DNA from: CANJBX01 sp035556735 | Lineage (GTDB): Bacteria; Pseudomonadota; Alphaproteobacteria; Rhizobiales; Xanthobacteraceae | NCBI GenBank assembly: GCA_035556735.1 | Contig: DATMFF010000006.1 | Coordinates: 496,001-560,000, forward strand | DNA length: 64,000 nt | Direction of reading: 5' to 3' | Shown here: piece by piece, positions 8,799 to 16,916 of the stretch | How positions within the stretch are numbered: the stretch's first letter is position 1 | Layout: every line of letters begins with the position of its first letter | Notes under the pieces: model-generated | The model's input: the letters and a program-made list of their open reading frames with translations, nothing else | Told to the model about the DNA's origin: nothing | Database searches by the model: none | Translations under genes and position numbers: made by a program

Positions 8799-9776
8799 AT
8801 GGACATGCTTGCGCACGTGCGTGGCGCCGCAGCCTCTCTCATTCTTGCCGCCGCCGTCGTGGCCGGGCCGGCGACAGCACAGCAGTATCCCAGCCAGGAC
8901 GTCCATATCGTCTGCGCATTCCCGGCCGGCAGCGGCGCCGACGTGATCGTGCGCTATATGGCGGAGAAGCTGCGTCCGCTCATGGGCCGCACCATCATCG
9001 TGGAGAACAAGCCCGGCGCGCTCGGCAACATCGCCACCGAATACGTCGCGCGCGCCAAGCCGGACGGACATACGCTCTATATCCACGGCGCCAGCGGCGT
9101 GGCCGCCAGCATGGCGCTGATGAAGAATCCGAGCTTCGACGTCGGCAAGGCCATCCAGGTGATCGGCACCATCAACCGTCAGCCGACGATGATGGTCGTC
9201 CATGTGAGCAAGCCATGGAAGACGGTCGCGGAGGTCACGGCCTACGCAAAGGAACGCGGCGACAAGGCGAGCTACGCCACCACCAATCCAGTCGGCAAGG
9301 TGATGGGCGCGCTCTACAAGGAGCACCTCGGGCTCAAGACCGTGGAGGTGCCCTACCGCACGGCGGCCGATACGGTCAACGACTTCGCCAGCGGCGCGAT
9401 CGACTTCGGGTTCATCGACAACGTGTTCGGCATGGCGCAGCAGCGCGCGGGGCGGCTGCGGGTGTTGGCGGTCTCGACGGGCGAGCGCATCCAGGCCGCT
9501 TCCGAGATCCCGACCATGAAGGAGGGCGGGATACCGATCAGCCTCACGGGCTATTTCTCGCTGATGGCTCCGGCCGGCGTGCCGCGTCCGATCCTCGACC
9601 AGCTCAACAAGTGGAACAACGAGGTCGTGGCCATGCCCGAGACCAAGGCGTTCCTCAACAAGTTCGCTTCCGATCCGTGGATCAACAGCATGGACGACGC
9701 GCAGTCCTTCTTCCTCAAGGATATCGCGAACTGGAAGCGCTACATCGAGATCGCGAAGATCGAGCCCCTGGGCTGA
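8799..9776 (+). CDS. TctC/Bug-type periplasmic binding protein, array member 6
   Basis: 325 residues with a signal peptide (Ala/Val-rich, ending GPATAQ) and the core QYPSQDVHIVCAFPAGSG. This is one of the more divergent members. The pocket segment reads IDNVFGM where most have HDPVFAL, so both the His and the Pro are lost. The ligand loop is TTNPVGKVMGA. The C-terminal GGDP motif is ASDPWIN, and the gene ends IEPLG. It starts 78 bases after member 5, beyond the terminator. The ribosome site is a modest GGGAG at 8787-8791. The altered pocket points to a different ligand or lost function; the fold-defining motifs are intact. Confidence 0.87.
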   Translation: MDMLAHVRGAAASLILAAAVVAGPATAQQYPSQDVHIVCAFPAGSGADVIVRYMAEKLRPLMGRTIIVENKPGALGNIATEYVARAKPDGHTLYIHGASGVAASMALMKNPSFDVGKAIQVIGTINRQPTMMVVHVSKPWKTVAEVTAYAKERGDKASYATTNPVGKVMGALYKEHLGLKTVEVPYRTAADTVNDFASGAIDFGFIDNVFGMAQQRAGRLRVLAVSTGERIQAASEIPTMKEGGIPISLTGYFSLMAPAGVPRPILDQLNKWNNEVVAMPETKAFLNKFASDPWINSMDDAQSFFLKDIANWKRYIEIAKIEPLG

Positions 9777-10075
9777 CGGTCTCGCGGCTGGAGGACCTCG
9801 ACGGCTTCGCGCACGCGCGGCCGTCGGAGCGAGGCGGGCCGCCAGCACAGAGACAGGCGATCGCTCAGCCGCCGATTGCGCGCGCGCCAGCGACCACGAC
9901 CCGGGAGCCCAAAGAGGCAGGAGCGACGCGGCTCCCGCACTGCCGCGCAGGCCGCTGCGTTTCTTTCAGAGAAATTTCCCGAAAAATGCGTACCGGCCCT
10001 GGAGCGAGCATGCTTGAGTGATCTCGCCGATGGCGGCGGCAAAAGAAACGGACCGCCGACACGAGGGAGGAAGGC

Positions 10076-11044
10076 ATGAGGCAGCTCGCGCGAGCGCTAG
10101 CCGTGGGGTCGTTTGTCGCAATCTCGGCGGTGCCGGGCGCGCAGGCTCAGCAATATCCGAGCCAGGACATCCATTTCATCTGTGCGTTTCCACCCGGAAG
10201 CGGCGCCGACATCGTCGTGCGCTTCTATGCCGAGAAGGTGCGCGCGCTGGCCGGCCGCAACATCATCGTCGAGAACAAGCCGGGCGCGGCGAGCAACATC
10301 GCCACCGAGTATCTGGCGCGCTCCAAGCCTGACGGCCACACGATCTACATTCATCCCGCGAGCTCGGTCGGCGCGAACATGCATCTGTTCAAGAACCCGC
10401 CCGTCGATGTCGGCAAGGCCATCCAGATCGCGGCTCCGCTCAACAAGCAGCCGTACATGCTGCTCGTAGACGCCAAGCGCCCGTGGAAGACGGTGGCGGA
10501 CCTGACCGCCTATCTCAAGGAGAAGAAGGACAAGGCGAGCTACGCCACCACCAATCCATCCGCCAAGGTGATGGGGGCGATCTACAAGCACGTCACGAAG
10601 GTGGAAGCCGTCGAAGTGTCCTATCGCACCTCCGGCGACACGATCAATGATATGCAGAGCGGCGCGCTCGACTACGCGTTCCAGGATCCGATCTTCTCCA
10701 CCAGCCAGGCGCGCGCGGGCCGCATGCGCATCCTCGCCGTGAGCACCGGCGAGCGCACGCATGCCAATCCCGAGATCCCCACGATGAAGGAGTCGGGCAT
10801 CCCGATGGATCTGCTCGGCTGGTTCGCGGCCATGGTGCCAATGGGCACGCCGCGACCGGTCGTCGATCAGATCAACAAGTGGTTCAATCAGGTGAACTCG
10901 ACCGAGGAGGCGAAGAAGTTCCTCAATAACAGCGGCGGCGATCCCTGGATCAGCACGCCGGACGAGGGGCAGGCCCGGCTGCTCAAGGACATCAAGGACT
11001 GGGGCGAATACGTTCGCGCCGCGAAGATCGAGCCGCAGGGATAG
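10076..11044 (+). CDS. TctC/Bug-type periplasmic binding protein, array member 7
   Basis: 322 residues with a short signal peptide ending GAQAQ and the core QYPSQDIHFICAFPPGSGADIVVRFY. The ATG at 10076 follows GAGGGAGGAAGGC, a strong ribosome site. The ligand loop is TTNPSAKVMGA, close to member 6. The pocket segment is FQDPIFST, with Gln in place of His. It ends IEPQG. A 299-base gap without a recognisable gene separates it from member 6. It converges on the GMC oxidoreductase gene that follows on the other strand. Confidence 0.87.
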   Translation: MRQLARALAVGSFVAISAVPGAQAQQYPSQDIHFICAFPPGSGADIVVRFYAEKVRALAGRNIIVENKPGAASNIATEYLARSKPDGHTIYIHPASSVGANMHLFKNPPVDVGKAIQIAAPLNKQPYMLLVDAKRPWKTVADLTAYLKEKKDKASYATTNPSAKVMGAIYKHVTKVEAVEVSYRTSGDTINDMQSGALDYAFQDPIFSTSQARAGRMRILAVSTGERTHANPEIPTMKESGIPMDLLGWFAAMVPMGTPRPVVDQINKWFNQVNSTEEAKKFLNNSGGDPWISTPDEGQARLLKDIKDWGEYVRAAKIEPQG

Positions 11045-11066
11045 GTCTTCGGCCGGCCCTCCAGGT

Positions 11067-11106
11067 GTCGCAAGCCCCGAAGGCGGACTTGAGGCTTGCG
11101 GCTTTT
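11067..11106 (+). terminator. possible intrinsic terminator after array member 7
   Basis: An inverted repeat GTCGCAAGCC / GGCTTGCGGC (one G-T pair) has a 16-base loop and four T residues behind it. It lies between the convergent stops of array member 7 and the GMC gene. The loop is long and the T-run short, so it is only a fair candidate. Confidence 0.4.
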
Positions 11107-11153
11107 GGGGTTGCCGCTTTGGAGCTTGCCGCGGGAGACGCCTTGCCGGCAGC

Positions 11154-12794
11154 TCAGACCGCGGCCGCCGGCAACGCCGGGCGTCCGCGGATCAGGTCGG
11201 CGGCCTTCTCCGCGATCATGACCACCGGCGCGTTGATGTTGCCCCCGACGATGCCGGGAAAGACCGAGGCGTCGACCACGCGCAGCGCCTCGAGGCCATG
11301 CACGCGCAGTTCCTCGTCGACGACGCTGGTCGGGTCCGAGGCCGGGCCCATCTTGCAGGTGCCGAGCGGGTGGTGCACGTCGATCGCGGTGGCGCGCGTG
11401 AGGGCGTCGAGCTCGGCGTCGCCGGTCTTGGCCGCGCCGGGCAGGATCTCAGGGCCGCGGAACGCGTCGAATGCCTTCTGGCTGGCGATCTCGCGGAAGA
11501 TGCGCACGCCCTCGCGCAGCACTTTCCAGTCGTAGTCGGTCGCCAGGAAATTCTGCCGGATGCGGATCGACTGCGTCGGATCGCTGGAGGCGAGCTCGAG
11601 CCGGCCGCGGCTCTCCGGCCGCAGCGCAGCGATGCGGCAGCCCCAGCCGTCGGGGAACGGCTTCTGGAATGGGCGATAGGGCCGGGCGGTGAGCGGAGCC
11701 GCCGCCATCATCATCTGCAGGTCGGGCAGCCGGGCGCCGGCACCGGTGCCGCTCTTGATGAATCCGACGAGGCCGATCGGCAGGTCGTTGGCGAAGCCGT
11801 CGTTGAGGAAATACGTCTTCGCGCATTCGCGCAGCAGGCGGTCGTAGCGCAGCTTGCCCGGAAACGGCCCTGGCGACGTTCGCGCATACACGACCAGCAC
11901 CGAGAGGTGATCCTGCAGGTTCTTGCCGGCGCCGGACAGCGCGACTTTCACCGGGATGTCGTGCGCCGCGAGCTCGGCCGGATCGCCGATGCCCGAGAGC
12001 ATCAGCAGTTGCGGCGAGTTGATCACGCCGCCGGCGAGGATCACCTCGCGTTCGGCGCGGATCTCCTGCGGCCGCCCGCCGGCGAGGATCTCGATCCCGA
12101 CGGCGCGCTTGCTCTCGAACAGCACGCGCGTCGCGAGCGCGTGCGTGCGCACGTGCAGGTTGGGCCGGCGCAGCACCGGCTTGAGATAGGCCACCGCGCA
12201 ACTGCAGCGCTGGCCGCCGCGGATCGTGTACTGGCCGCGCCCGAACCCTTCCTGCTGCTTGCCGTTGAAGTCGTCGGTCATCGGCAGACCGGCCGCGGCG
12301 ACGGCATCGACGCTCGCGTCGATGAGCGGGTCCTTGTAGGTCGAGAAGCGGGTGGTCAGCGGTCCGTCGCCGCCGCGGAATGCGTCGGCGCCGCCTTCCC
12401 AGGATTCCTGTCTGCGGAAGTAAGGCAGGCAGTGCGCATAAGACCAAGTGGGCAATCCCTGCGCCGCCCAGGTGTCATAGTCGGCGCGATTGCCGCGCAC
12501 ATACGCCATGGCGTTGATCGACGACGAGCCGCCGATCACGCGGCCGCGCGCGCATTCGACGCGTCGTCCGCCGACGTTCTCCTCCGGCTCGCAGAAATAG
12601 TTCCAGTCGTGGAGCCGGTCCTCGTAGATCTGGCCCCAGGCGAGGGGAATGTGGATGCGCGGATCGCGGTCCCAGCCGCCCGCTTCGATCAGCAGGACGC
12701 GGACGTCGGCATCCTCACTGAGCCGGTTGGCCAGCGCACAGCCGGCCGAGCCTGCTCCGACGATGACGTAGTCATACGCCTCGCGCCGCGGCAT
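11154..12794 (-). CDS. GMC-family FAD-dependent alcohol/choline-type dehydrogenase
   Basis: This 546-residue flavoprotein belongs to the glucose-methanol-choline oxidoreductase family, which oxidises alcohols (choline, long-chain or polyether alcohols) with FAD. It has the N-terminal dinucleotide fold GAGSAGCALANRL near residues 13-25. GMC signature 1 (GRVIGGSSSINAMAYVRG) lies near residue 85, and signature 2 (GGVINSPQLLMLSGIG) near 260. The catalytic His pair region HHPLGTC is at 474-480 and the second-site Asn of GGNINAP near 519. Length matches BetA-like enzymes. It is read opposite to the receptor genes and lies between array members 7 and 8, which suggests its substrate or product is among the ligands. 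The exact substrate is not readable; it should not be named betA without a test. Confidence 0.9.
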   Translation of the reverse strand: MPRREAYDYVIVGAGSAGCALANRLSEDADVRVLLIEAGGWDRDPRIHIPLAWGQIYEDRLHDWNYFCEPEENVGGRRVECARGRVIGGSSSINAMAYVRGNRADYDTWAAQGLPTWSYAHCLPYFRRQESWEGGADAFRGGDGPLTTRFSTYKDPLIDASVDAVAAAGLPMTDDFNGKQQEGFGRGQYTIRGGQRCSCAVAYLKPVLRRPNLHVRTHALATRVLFESKRAVGIEILAGGRPQEIRAEREVILAGGVINSPQLLMLSGIGDPAELAAHDIPVKVALSGAGKNLQDHLSVLVVYARTSPGPFPGKLRYDRLLRECAKTYFLNDGFANDLPIGLVGFIKSGTGAGARLPDLQMMMAAAPLTARPYRPFQKPFPDGWGCRIAALRPESRGRLELASSDPTQSIRIRQNFLATDYDWKVLREGVRIFREIASQKAFDAFRGPEILPGAAKTGDAELDALTRATAIDVHHPLGTCKMGPASDPTSVVDEELRVHGLEALRVVDASVFPGIVGGNINAPVVMIAEKAADLIRGRPALPAAAV

Positions 12795-13050
12795 GTCCGG
12801 CGTTCCCCCGACAAGCTATTTTGCCGATAAGCATCGCGGCGCTGGCCCGACCTGTCAAATCTGTCATTATGTCGGGGCGTTCATACGAACCATAATCGGT
12901 CGGGAGGAAGCCATACTGCATCGCGCCGCGGCGCCGTCGTCGTCGGCATTCGCGCGTTCCGCCTGCACATCATCCCGGCGCTGTTCCAGTGCCGCTCCGA
13001 GCATGCGGCGCACGCATTGACCCAGCACGTAACAGACAGGGAGAACGACC

Positions 13051-14034
13051 ATGACACACACGAGAGGTTTCCGGCTCGGCACTGCAGGAGCGCTCGCGCT
13101 TGTGCTTGCGCTCGGAAGCACGGGGCTGGCGACTGCGCAGGACTATCCGACCCAGGACATTCACGTGGTCACCGGTTTCCCGCCGGGCAGCGGCGCCGAC
13201 GTTCTCACCCGCTACTTCGCCGAGAAGCTGCGTCCGCTCGCCAACCGGGCCGTGATCGTCGAGAACAAGGTGGGCGCCAGCGGCGCGATCGCGGTGAAAT
13301 ACTCTGCGCTCGCCAAGCCCGACGGCCACACCATGTATCTGAGCGCCGGCAGCGCCACCGCGGCGCAGATGCACCTGTTCAAGACGCCGCCGGTCGACGT
13401 CGTCAAGGCGTTCCAGATCGCGGCGACGCTCAACCGGCAGGCTTTCATGATCACGGTCGACGCCAAGTCGCCCTACAAGACGCTGGCCGATCTCACCGCG
13501 GCGATGAAGAAGAAGGGCAAGGACGCGAGCTACGCGACTGCGGCCACTTCGGGCATCGTGCTGGGCGAGATGTACAAGTCGCTGACCGGCATCGAGGCGG
13601 TGGAGGTGCGCTACAAGGACTCGGCGGGGTCCCTCAATGACATGCAGAGCGGGCGCGTCGACTACGGCTCGCACGACCCCGTGTTCTCACTGGCCCAGGC
13701 GCGGGAAGGGCGCCTGCGCATTCTCGCGCACAGTGCGGGCAAGCGTCTGCAGGCGATCCCCGACATTCCGACCATGACCGAGTCGGGCGTGCCGATGGAC
13801 CTCACGTCGTGGTGGGCGGTGCACGTGCCGTCGGCGACGCCCAGGCCGGTGGTCATGCAGATCAACAAGTGGTTCAACCAGATCCTGGCCATGCCGGACA
13901 CCAAGGCGTTCCTCAACAAGTTCGGCGGGGATCCCTTCATCAGCACGCCGGAGGAGGGGCAGGCCCTGTTCGTGAAGGAGGACAAGGCCTGGGCCGAGTA
14001 CGTGCGGATCGCCAAGATCGAGCCGCAGTCGTAA
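13051..14034 (+). CDS. TctC/Bug-type periplasmic binding protein, array member 8
   Basis: 327 residues with a signal peptide ending LATAQ and the core DYPTQDIHVVTGFPPGSGADVLTRYF. The usual Cys is Thr here. The ligand loop is TAATSGIVLGE and the pocket segment HDPVFSL, so it resembles members 1, 2 and 4 at the presumed ligand positions. It ends IEPQS. A 256-base region separates it from the divergent GMC gene, so the two probably have back-to-back promoters and could share a regulator. It is the last of the tandem receptors and leads into the amidohydrolase-Rieske cluster. Confidence 0.88.
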   Translation: MTHTRGFRLGTAGALALVLALGSTGLATAQDYPTQDIHVVTGFPPGSGADVLTRYFAEKLRPLANRAVIVENKVGASGAIAVKYSALAKPDGHTMYLSAGSATAAQMHLFKTPPVDVVKAFQIAATLNRQAFMITVDAKSPYKTLADLTAAMKKKGKDASYATAATSGIVLGEMYKSLTGIEAVEVRYKDSAGSLNDMQSGRVDYGSHDPVFSLAQAREGRLRILAHSAGKRLQAIPDIPTMTESGVPMDLTSWWAVHVPSATPRPVVMQINKWFNQILAMPDTKAFLNKFGGDPFISTPEEGQALFVKEDKAWAEYVRIAKIEPQS

Positions 14035-14050
14035 GCCGCAGGCGGCAGGG

Positions 14051-14073
14051 CCGGGCGGCGTCACGCCGCCCGG
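14051..14073 (+). terminator. strong hairpin after array member 8
   Basis: A perfect 10-bp stem CCGGGCGGCG / CGCCGCCCGG has a 3-base loop. No T-run follows, so it may be a poor intrinsic terminator or an RNA-stabilising hairpin. Confidence 0.35.
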
Positions 14074-14265
14074 ATCGCCCCGCAACCGCACCGGGCCGGC
14101 CAGCCAGCCAGCCTCTGCGCCGCGCTCGCCAAGGACTGCCGGCGGCGCACGCCGCTACCATCAATCCAGCCCCTCGCGCGGCGCGGTTGCGCGTGCGCGG
14201 CCGCACCCTGTATTGCATCCCTGCGAATGGCGGCTCGGTTGCCGCCGCGAGAGGGAGGCAGCCCC

Positions 14266-15381
14266 ATGAAAGTGCGCCCCGGCGCGATCGACTGCGACAT
14301 CCATCCGGCGGTGCCCAGCACGCCGGCGCTGCTGCCCTACCTGCCGGACTATTGGCGCGACCAGCTCGTCAACCGCCATATCGATCGCTCGCCGTTCGTG
14401 CTCACGAGCTATCCGCCGAACTCGCCGTTGAGCTGCCGCCCGGACTGGCGTCCGGCATCGGGCCTGCCCGGCAGCGACATCGACGCCCTGCGCCGCCAGG
14501 CGCTGGATGCGTTCGGCACCAGGTACGCCATCTGCAACGTGCTGCACGGCGCCGTCGCGCTCTTCAACGACGACATGGCCGCCGCGCTCTGCAGCGCCGT
14601 GAATGACTGGACCGCGAAGGAATTGCTCGACCGCGACGCGCGCCTGCGCGCCTCGATCCTGGTGCCGTTCGCCAGCCCCGAACACGCCGTGAAGGAGATC
14701 GAGCGCCTCGCGCACGACCGCCGTTTCGTGCAGGTGCTCATGCTCGTCATGGGCGACGCGCTGCTCGGCAACCGGCGCTTCTGGCCGATCTACAAGGCGG
14801 CGGAGAAGCATCAGCTTGCGGTCTGCATCCACGCGGGCAGCACGTTCCGCACGTCCGCGACCTACTCGGGCTGGCCCTCGTATCATGTTGAGGATTACGT
14901 CGCGAACAGCACCGCATTCGAGAACGTGCTGGTGAGCCTCGTCGCGGAAGGTGTCTTCCAGCAGTTCCCGACGCTCAAGGTCGTGTGCGCGGAATCCGGC
15001 ATCACCTGGCTTCCGACGCTGCTGTGGCGCATCAACAAGGAATGGCGCGGCACGCGCGCCGAGGTGCCGTGGATCGACCGCCCGCCGGCGGACATCATCC
15101 GCGATCAGGTGCGCTTCACGCTGCAGCCGCTCGACGCGCCGAAGGACGACCCGGACAAGTTCCTGCGCACGCTGGAACATATCGGATCGGACCGGGTTTT
15201 CCTGTTTTCGACCGATTATCCGCACTGGCATTTCGACGGCGACGACGTCCTGCCGGACGGCCTCACCGAGGAGACATTGCAAAAACTGCTTAACGACAAT
15301 GCGCTCGAAACCTATCCGCGCCTGCGCGATGCCGGTATGATCGCAGCCGGCAAGACGCACACGTCGAACGAGAAGATCTGA
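14266..15381 (+). CDS. amidohydrolase-2 family (COG2159, ACMSD-like) protein, first copy
   Basis: This 371-residue TIM-barrel hydrolase or decarboxylase belongs to the amidohydrolase-2 group, whose known members cleave C-C or C-N bonds in aromatic and carboxylate substrates. The first metal-site motif reads IDCDIHPA near residues 9-16, so only one His of the usual H-x-H is present and Asp takes the other place. A later His lies in VCIHAGS, and the C-terminal metal Asp in FSTDYPHWHFDGD. The ATG at 14266 follows GAGAGGGAGGC. Its TGA overlaps the ATG of the next gene by one base, so they are translationally coupled. The reaction is unknown; the link to the transporter array suggests catabolism. 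Confidence 0.85.
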   Translation: MKVRPGAIDCDIHPAVPSTPALLPYLPDYWRDQLVNRHIDRSPFVLTSYPPNSPLSCRPDWRPASGLPGSDIDALRRQALDAFGTRYAICNVLHGAVALFNDDMAAALCSAVNDWTAKELLDRDARLRASILVPFASPEHAVKEIERLAHDRRFVQVLMLVMGDALLGNRRFWPIYKAAEKHQLAVCIHAGSTFRTSATYSGWPSYHVEDYVANSTAFENVLVSLVAEGVFQQFPTLKVVCAESGITWLPTLLWRINKEWRGTRAEVPWIDRPPADIIRDQVRFTLQPLDAPKDDPDKFLRTLEHIGSDRVFLFSTDYPHWHFDGDDVLPDGLTEETLQKLLNDNALETYPRLRDAGMIAAGKTHTSNEKI

Positions 15382-16481
15382 TGAACGCGCCCGTCCTGGA
15401 AAAGTCGCTGCAGCAGCGCCTCGCGATCGTCGATTGCGACATTCATCCCGATCAGAAGTCGCCGGCGACGCTCGCAGCCTACATGCCCGAGCGCTGGCGC
15501 GAGCACGCGAAGACCTTCGGCCTGCGCAGCCGCCAGGGCCTGGTCGGACAGCTCACCCATCCGCGCATGATGGCGAACGGGCGTCGCGCCGATTCCTTCC
15601 CGCCCGACGGCAGCCCCGCCGGCTCCGATCTCGGCTTCATGCGCAAGCAGCACCTCGACCCCAACGGCGTCGAAGTCGGCATGCTGGTGGCGCTCGGCCG
15701 CAACGGCATGGAAGAGCAGAACCAGGATTTCGCCACGGTGCTGGCGCGCGCCGTCAACGACTGGCAGATCGAGGAATGGGTGAAGCCGGAGCCGCGTCTG
15801 CGCGCCGGCATCATCGTCACGCAGGAGAATCCGCAGGAGGCCGTCGCCGAGATCGAACGCTGCGCGCCGAACTCGTCGTTCCGCCAGGTAATCATCTCGC
15901 CGCGCACCACGGAGCCGCTCGGCCGCCGCCGGTACTGGCCGATCTTCGAGGCCGCGGAGCGCGCGGGCCTGCCGATCGGCCTGCATCCCGCCGGCGCGAG
16001 CGGGGGCTTTCCCTCGACCGGGTCGGGCTGGCCGACCTACTACCTGCAGGAGCACTATTCGTTCGAGACCGGGATGCAGGGCGTGCTGGCGAGCCTCGTG
16101 TTCGAGGGCGTGTTCGAGCGCTTCCCCAAGCTGCGCGTCTGCTTCATCGAGTCGGGCTTCACCTGGGTGCCGGCCGTGTGCTGGCGCATGGACAAGCACT
16201 GGGAGCGCATGCGCAAGGAGGTGCCGCACCTCACGCGTCCGCCGTCCGAGTACGTGCGCGAGCACTTCTGGTTCGCCACGCAGCCGATCGAGGAGCCGGA
16301 GCATCCGCACCATCTCGCCGACATGATCGGCTGGATCGGCTGGGACCGCCTGGTGTTTTCCACCGATTATCCGCACTGGGACTTCGACGACCCGCGCTAC
16401 ACCTTCAAGATCAACCTCACAGAGCGGCAGCGGGCGATGATCTTCCGCGAGAACGCCAAGGCGCTGTACGGCTTGCAATAA
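15381..16481 (+). CDS. amidohydrolase-2 family (COG2159, ACMSD-like) protein, second copy
   Basis: 366 residues, a diverged paralogue of the preceding gene with the same plan: IVDCDIHPDQKS near residues 13-24, GLHPAG near 200, SGWPTYYLQEHY, and FSTDYPHWDFDDP near 330-342. The similarity suggests the two proteins may form a hetero-oligomer or act on successive intermediates; this is inference. Its start codon overlaps the previous stop and its own TAA overlaps the next ATG by one base. Such tight coupling of all three genes implies fixed stoichiometry. Metal ligation again appears as D-x-H instead of H-x-H. Confidence 0.85.
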   Translation: MNAPVLEKSLQQRLAIVDCDIHPDQKSPATLAAYMPERWREHAKTFGLRSRQGLVGQLTHPRMMANGRRADSFPPDGSPAGSDLGFMRKQHLDPNGVEVGMLVALGRNGMEEQNQDFATVLARAVNDWQIEEWVKPEPRLRAGIIVTQENPQEAVAEIERCAPNSSFRQVIISPRTTEPLGRRRYWPIFEAAERAGLPIGLHPAGASGGFPSTGSGWPTYYLQEHYSFETGMQGVLASLVFEGVFERFPKLRVCFIESGFTWVPAVCWRMDKHWERMRKEVPHLTRPPSEYVREHFWFATQPIEEPEHPHHLADMIGWIGWDRLVFSTDYPHWDFDDPRYTFKINLTERQRAMIFRENAKALYGLQ

Positions 16482-16894
16482 TGGCTCGTCACGTGGTCGC
16501 GGCCGTCGGCGACATCAAGCCCGGCGAAAAGAAGCTCGTCACCGTCAAAGGTCGCGAGATCGGCGTGTTCAACGTCAACGGCGAGTTCTTCGCGCTCGCC
16601 AACCGCTGTCCGCACGCGGGCGGACCGATGTGCGAGGGCTACATCGTCCCGCTGGTCGCGCCGGGCAAGCCGGGCGAGTACAAGCTCACGCGCAACAACG
16701 AGTTCATCCGCTGCCCCTGGCACGGCTGGGAGTTCGAAATCCGCACCGGGCAGTCCTGGTGCGATCCCAAGGACCTCAAGATCCGCCAGTTCAAGGTGGC
16801 GGTCGAGCCCGGGCAGGAGCTCGTGAAAGGTCCCTACGTTGCCGAGACGTTCCAGGTGACCGTCGAAGCGGATTACGTCGTCATCGACCTGTAA
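16481..16894 (+). CDS. small Rieske [2Fe-2S] protein
   Basis: This 137-residue soluble protein consists of a single Rieske domain. The cluster ligands are visible as CPHAGG near residue 44 and CPWHGWEF near 81. Between them is a longer-than-usual insert (residues about 50-77) that contains GKPGEYKL. There is no oxygenase catalytic domain and no membrane anchor, so it acts either as an electron-transfer ferredoxin or as an accessory subunit. Its ATG overlaps the stop of the second amidohydrolase, so it is clearly part of that operon, yet no terminal oxygenase or reductase gene lies nearby. A Rieske partner for amidohydrolase-type proteins is unexpected and its role is open. Confidence 0.87.
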   Translation: MARHVVAAVGDIKPGEKKLVTVKGREIGVFNVNGEFFALANRCPHAGGPMCEGYIVPLVAPGKPGEYKLTRNNEFIRCPWHGWEFEIRTGQSWCDPKDLKIRQFKVAVEPGQELVKGPYVAETFQVTVEADYVVIDL

Positions 16895-16916
16895 CGGCGG
16901 GCGTGGAACCCGCGGC

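Noticed and set aside
7815..9848. 677-codon leftward open frame across receptor members 5 and 6
   Set aside because: Antisense to two well-supported receptor genes, with repeated Arg/Gly/His composition; a codon-position artefact.
11154..12794. Naming the GMC gene betA (choline dehydrogenase)
   Set aside because: The GMC signatures are general; no betB, betI or choline transporter lies nearby.
14051..14073. Reading the GC hairpin after receptor member 8 as a firm intrinsic terminator
   Set aside because: The stem is perfect but no T-run follows, so it is listed only as a low-confidence hairpin.
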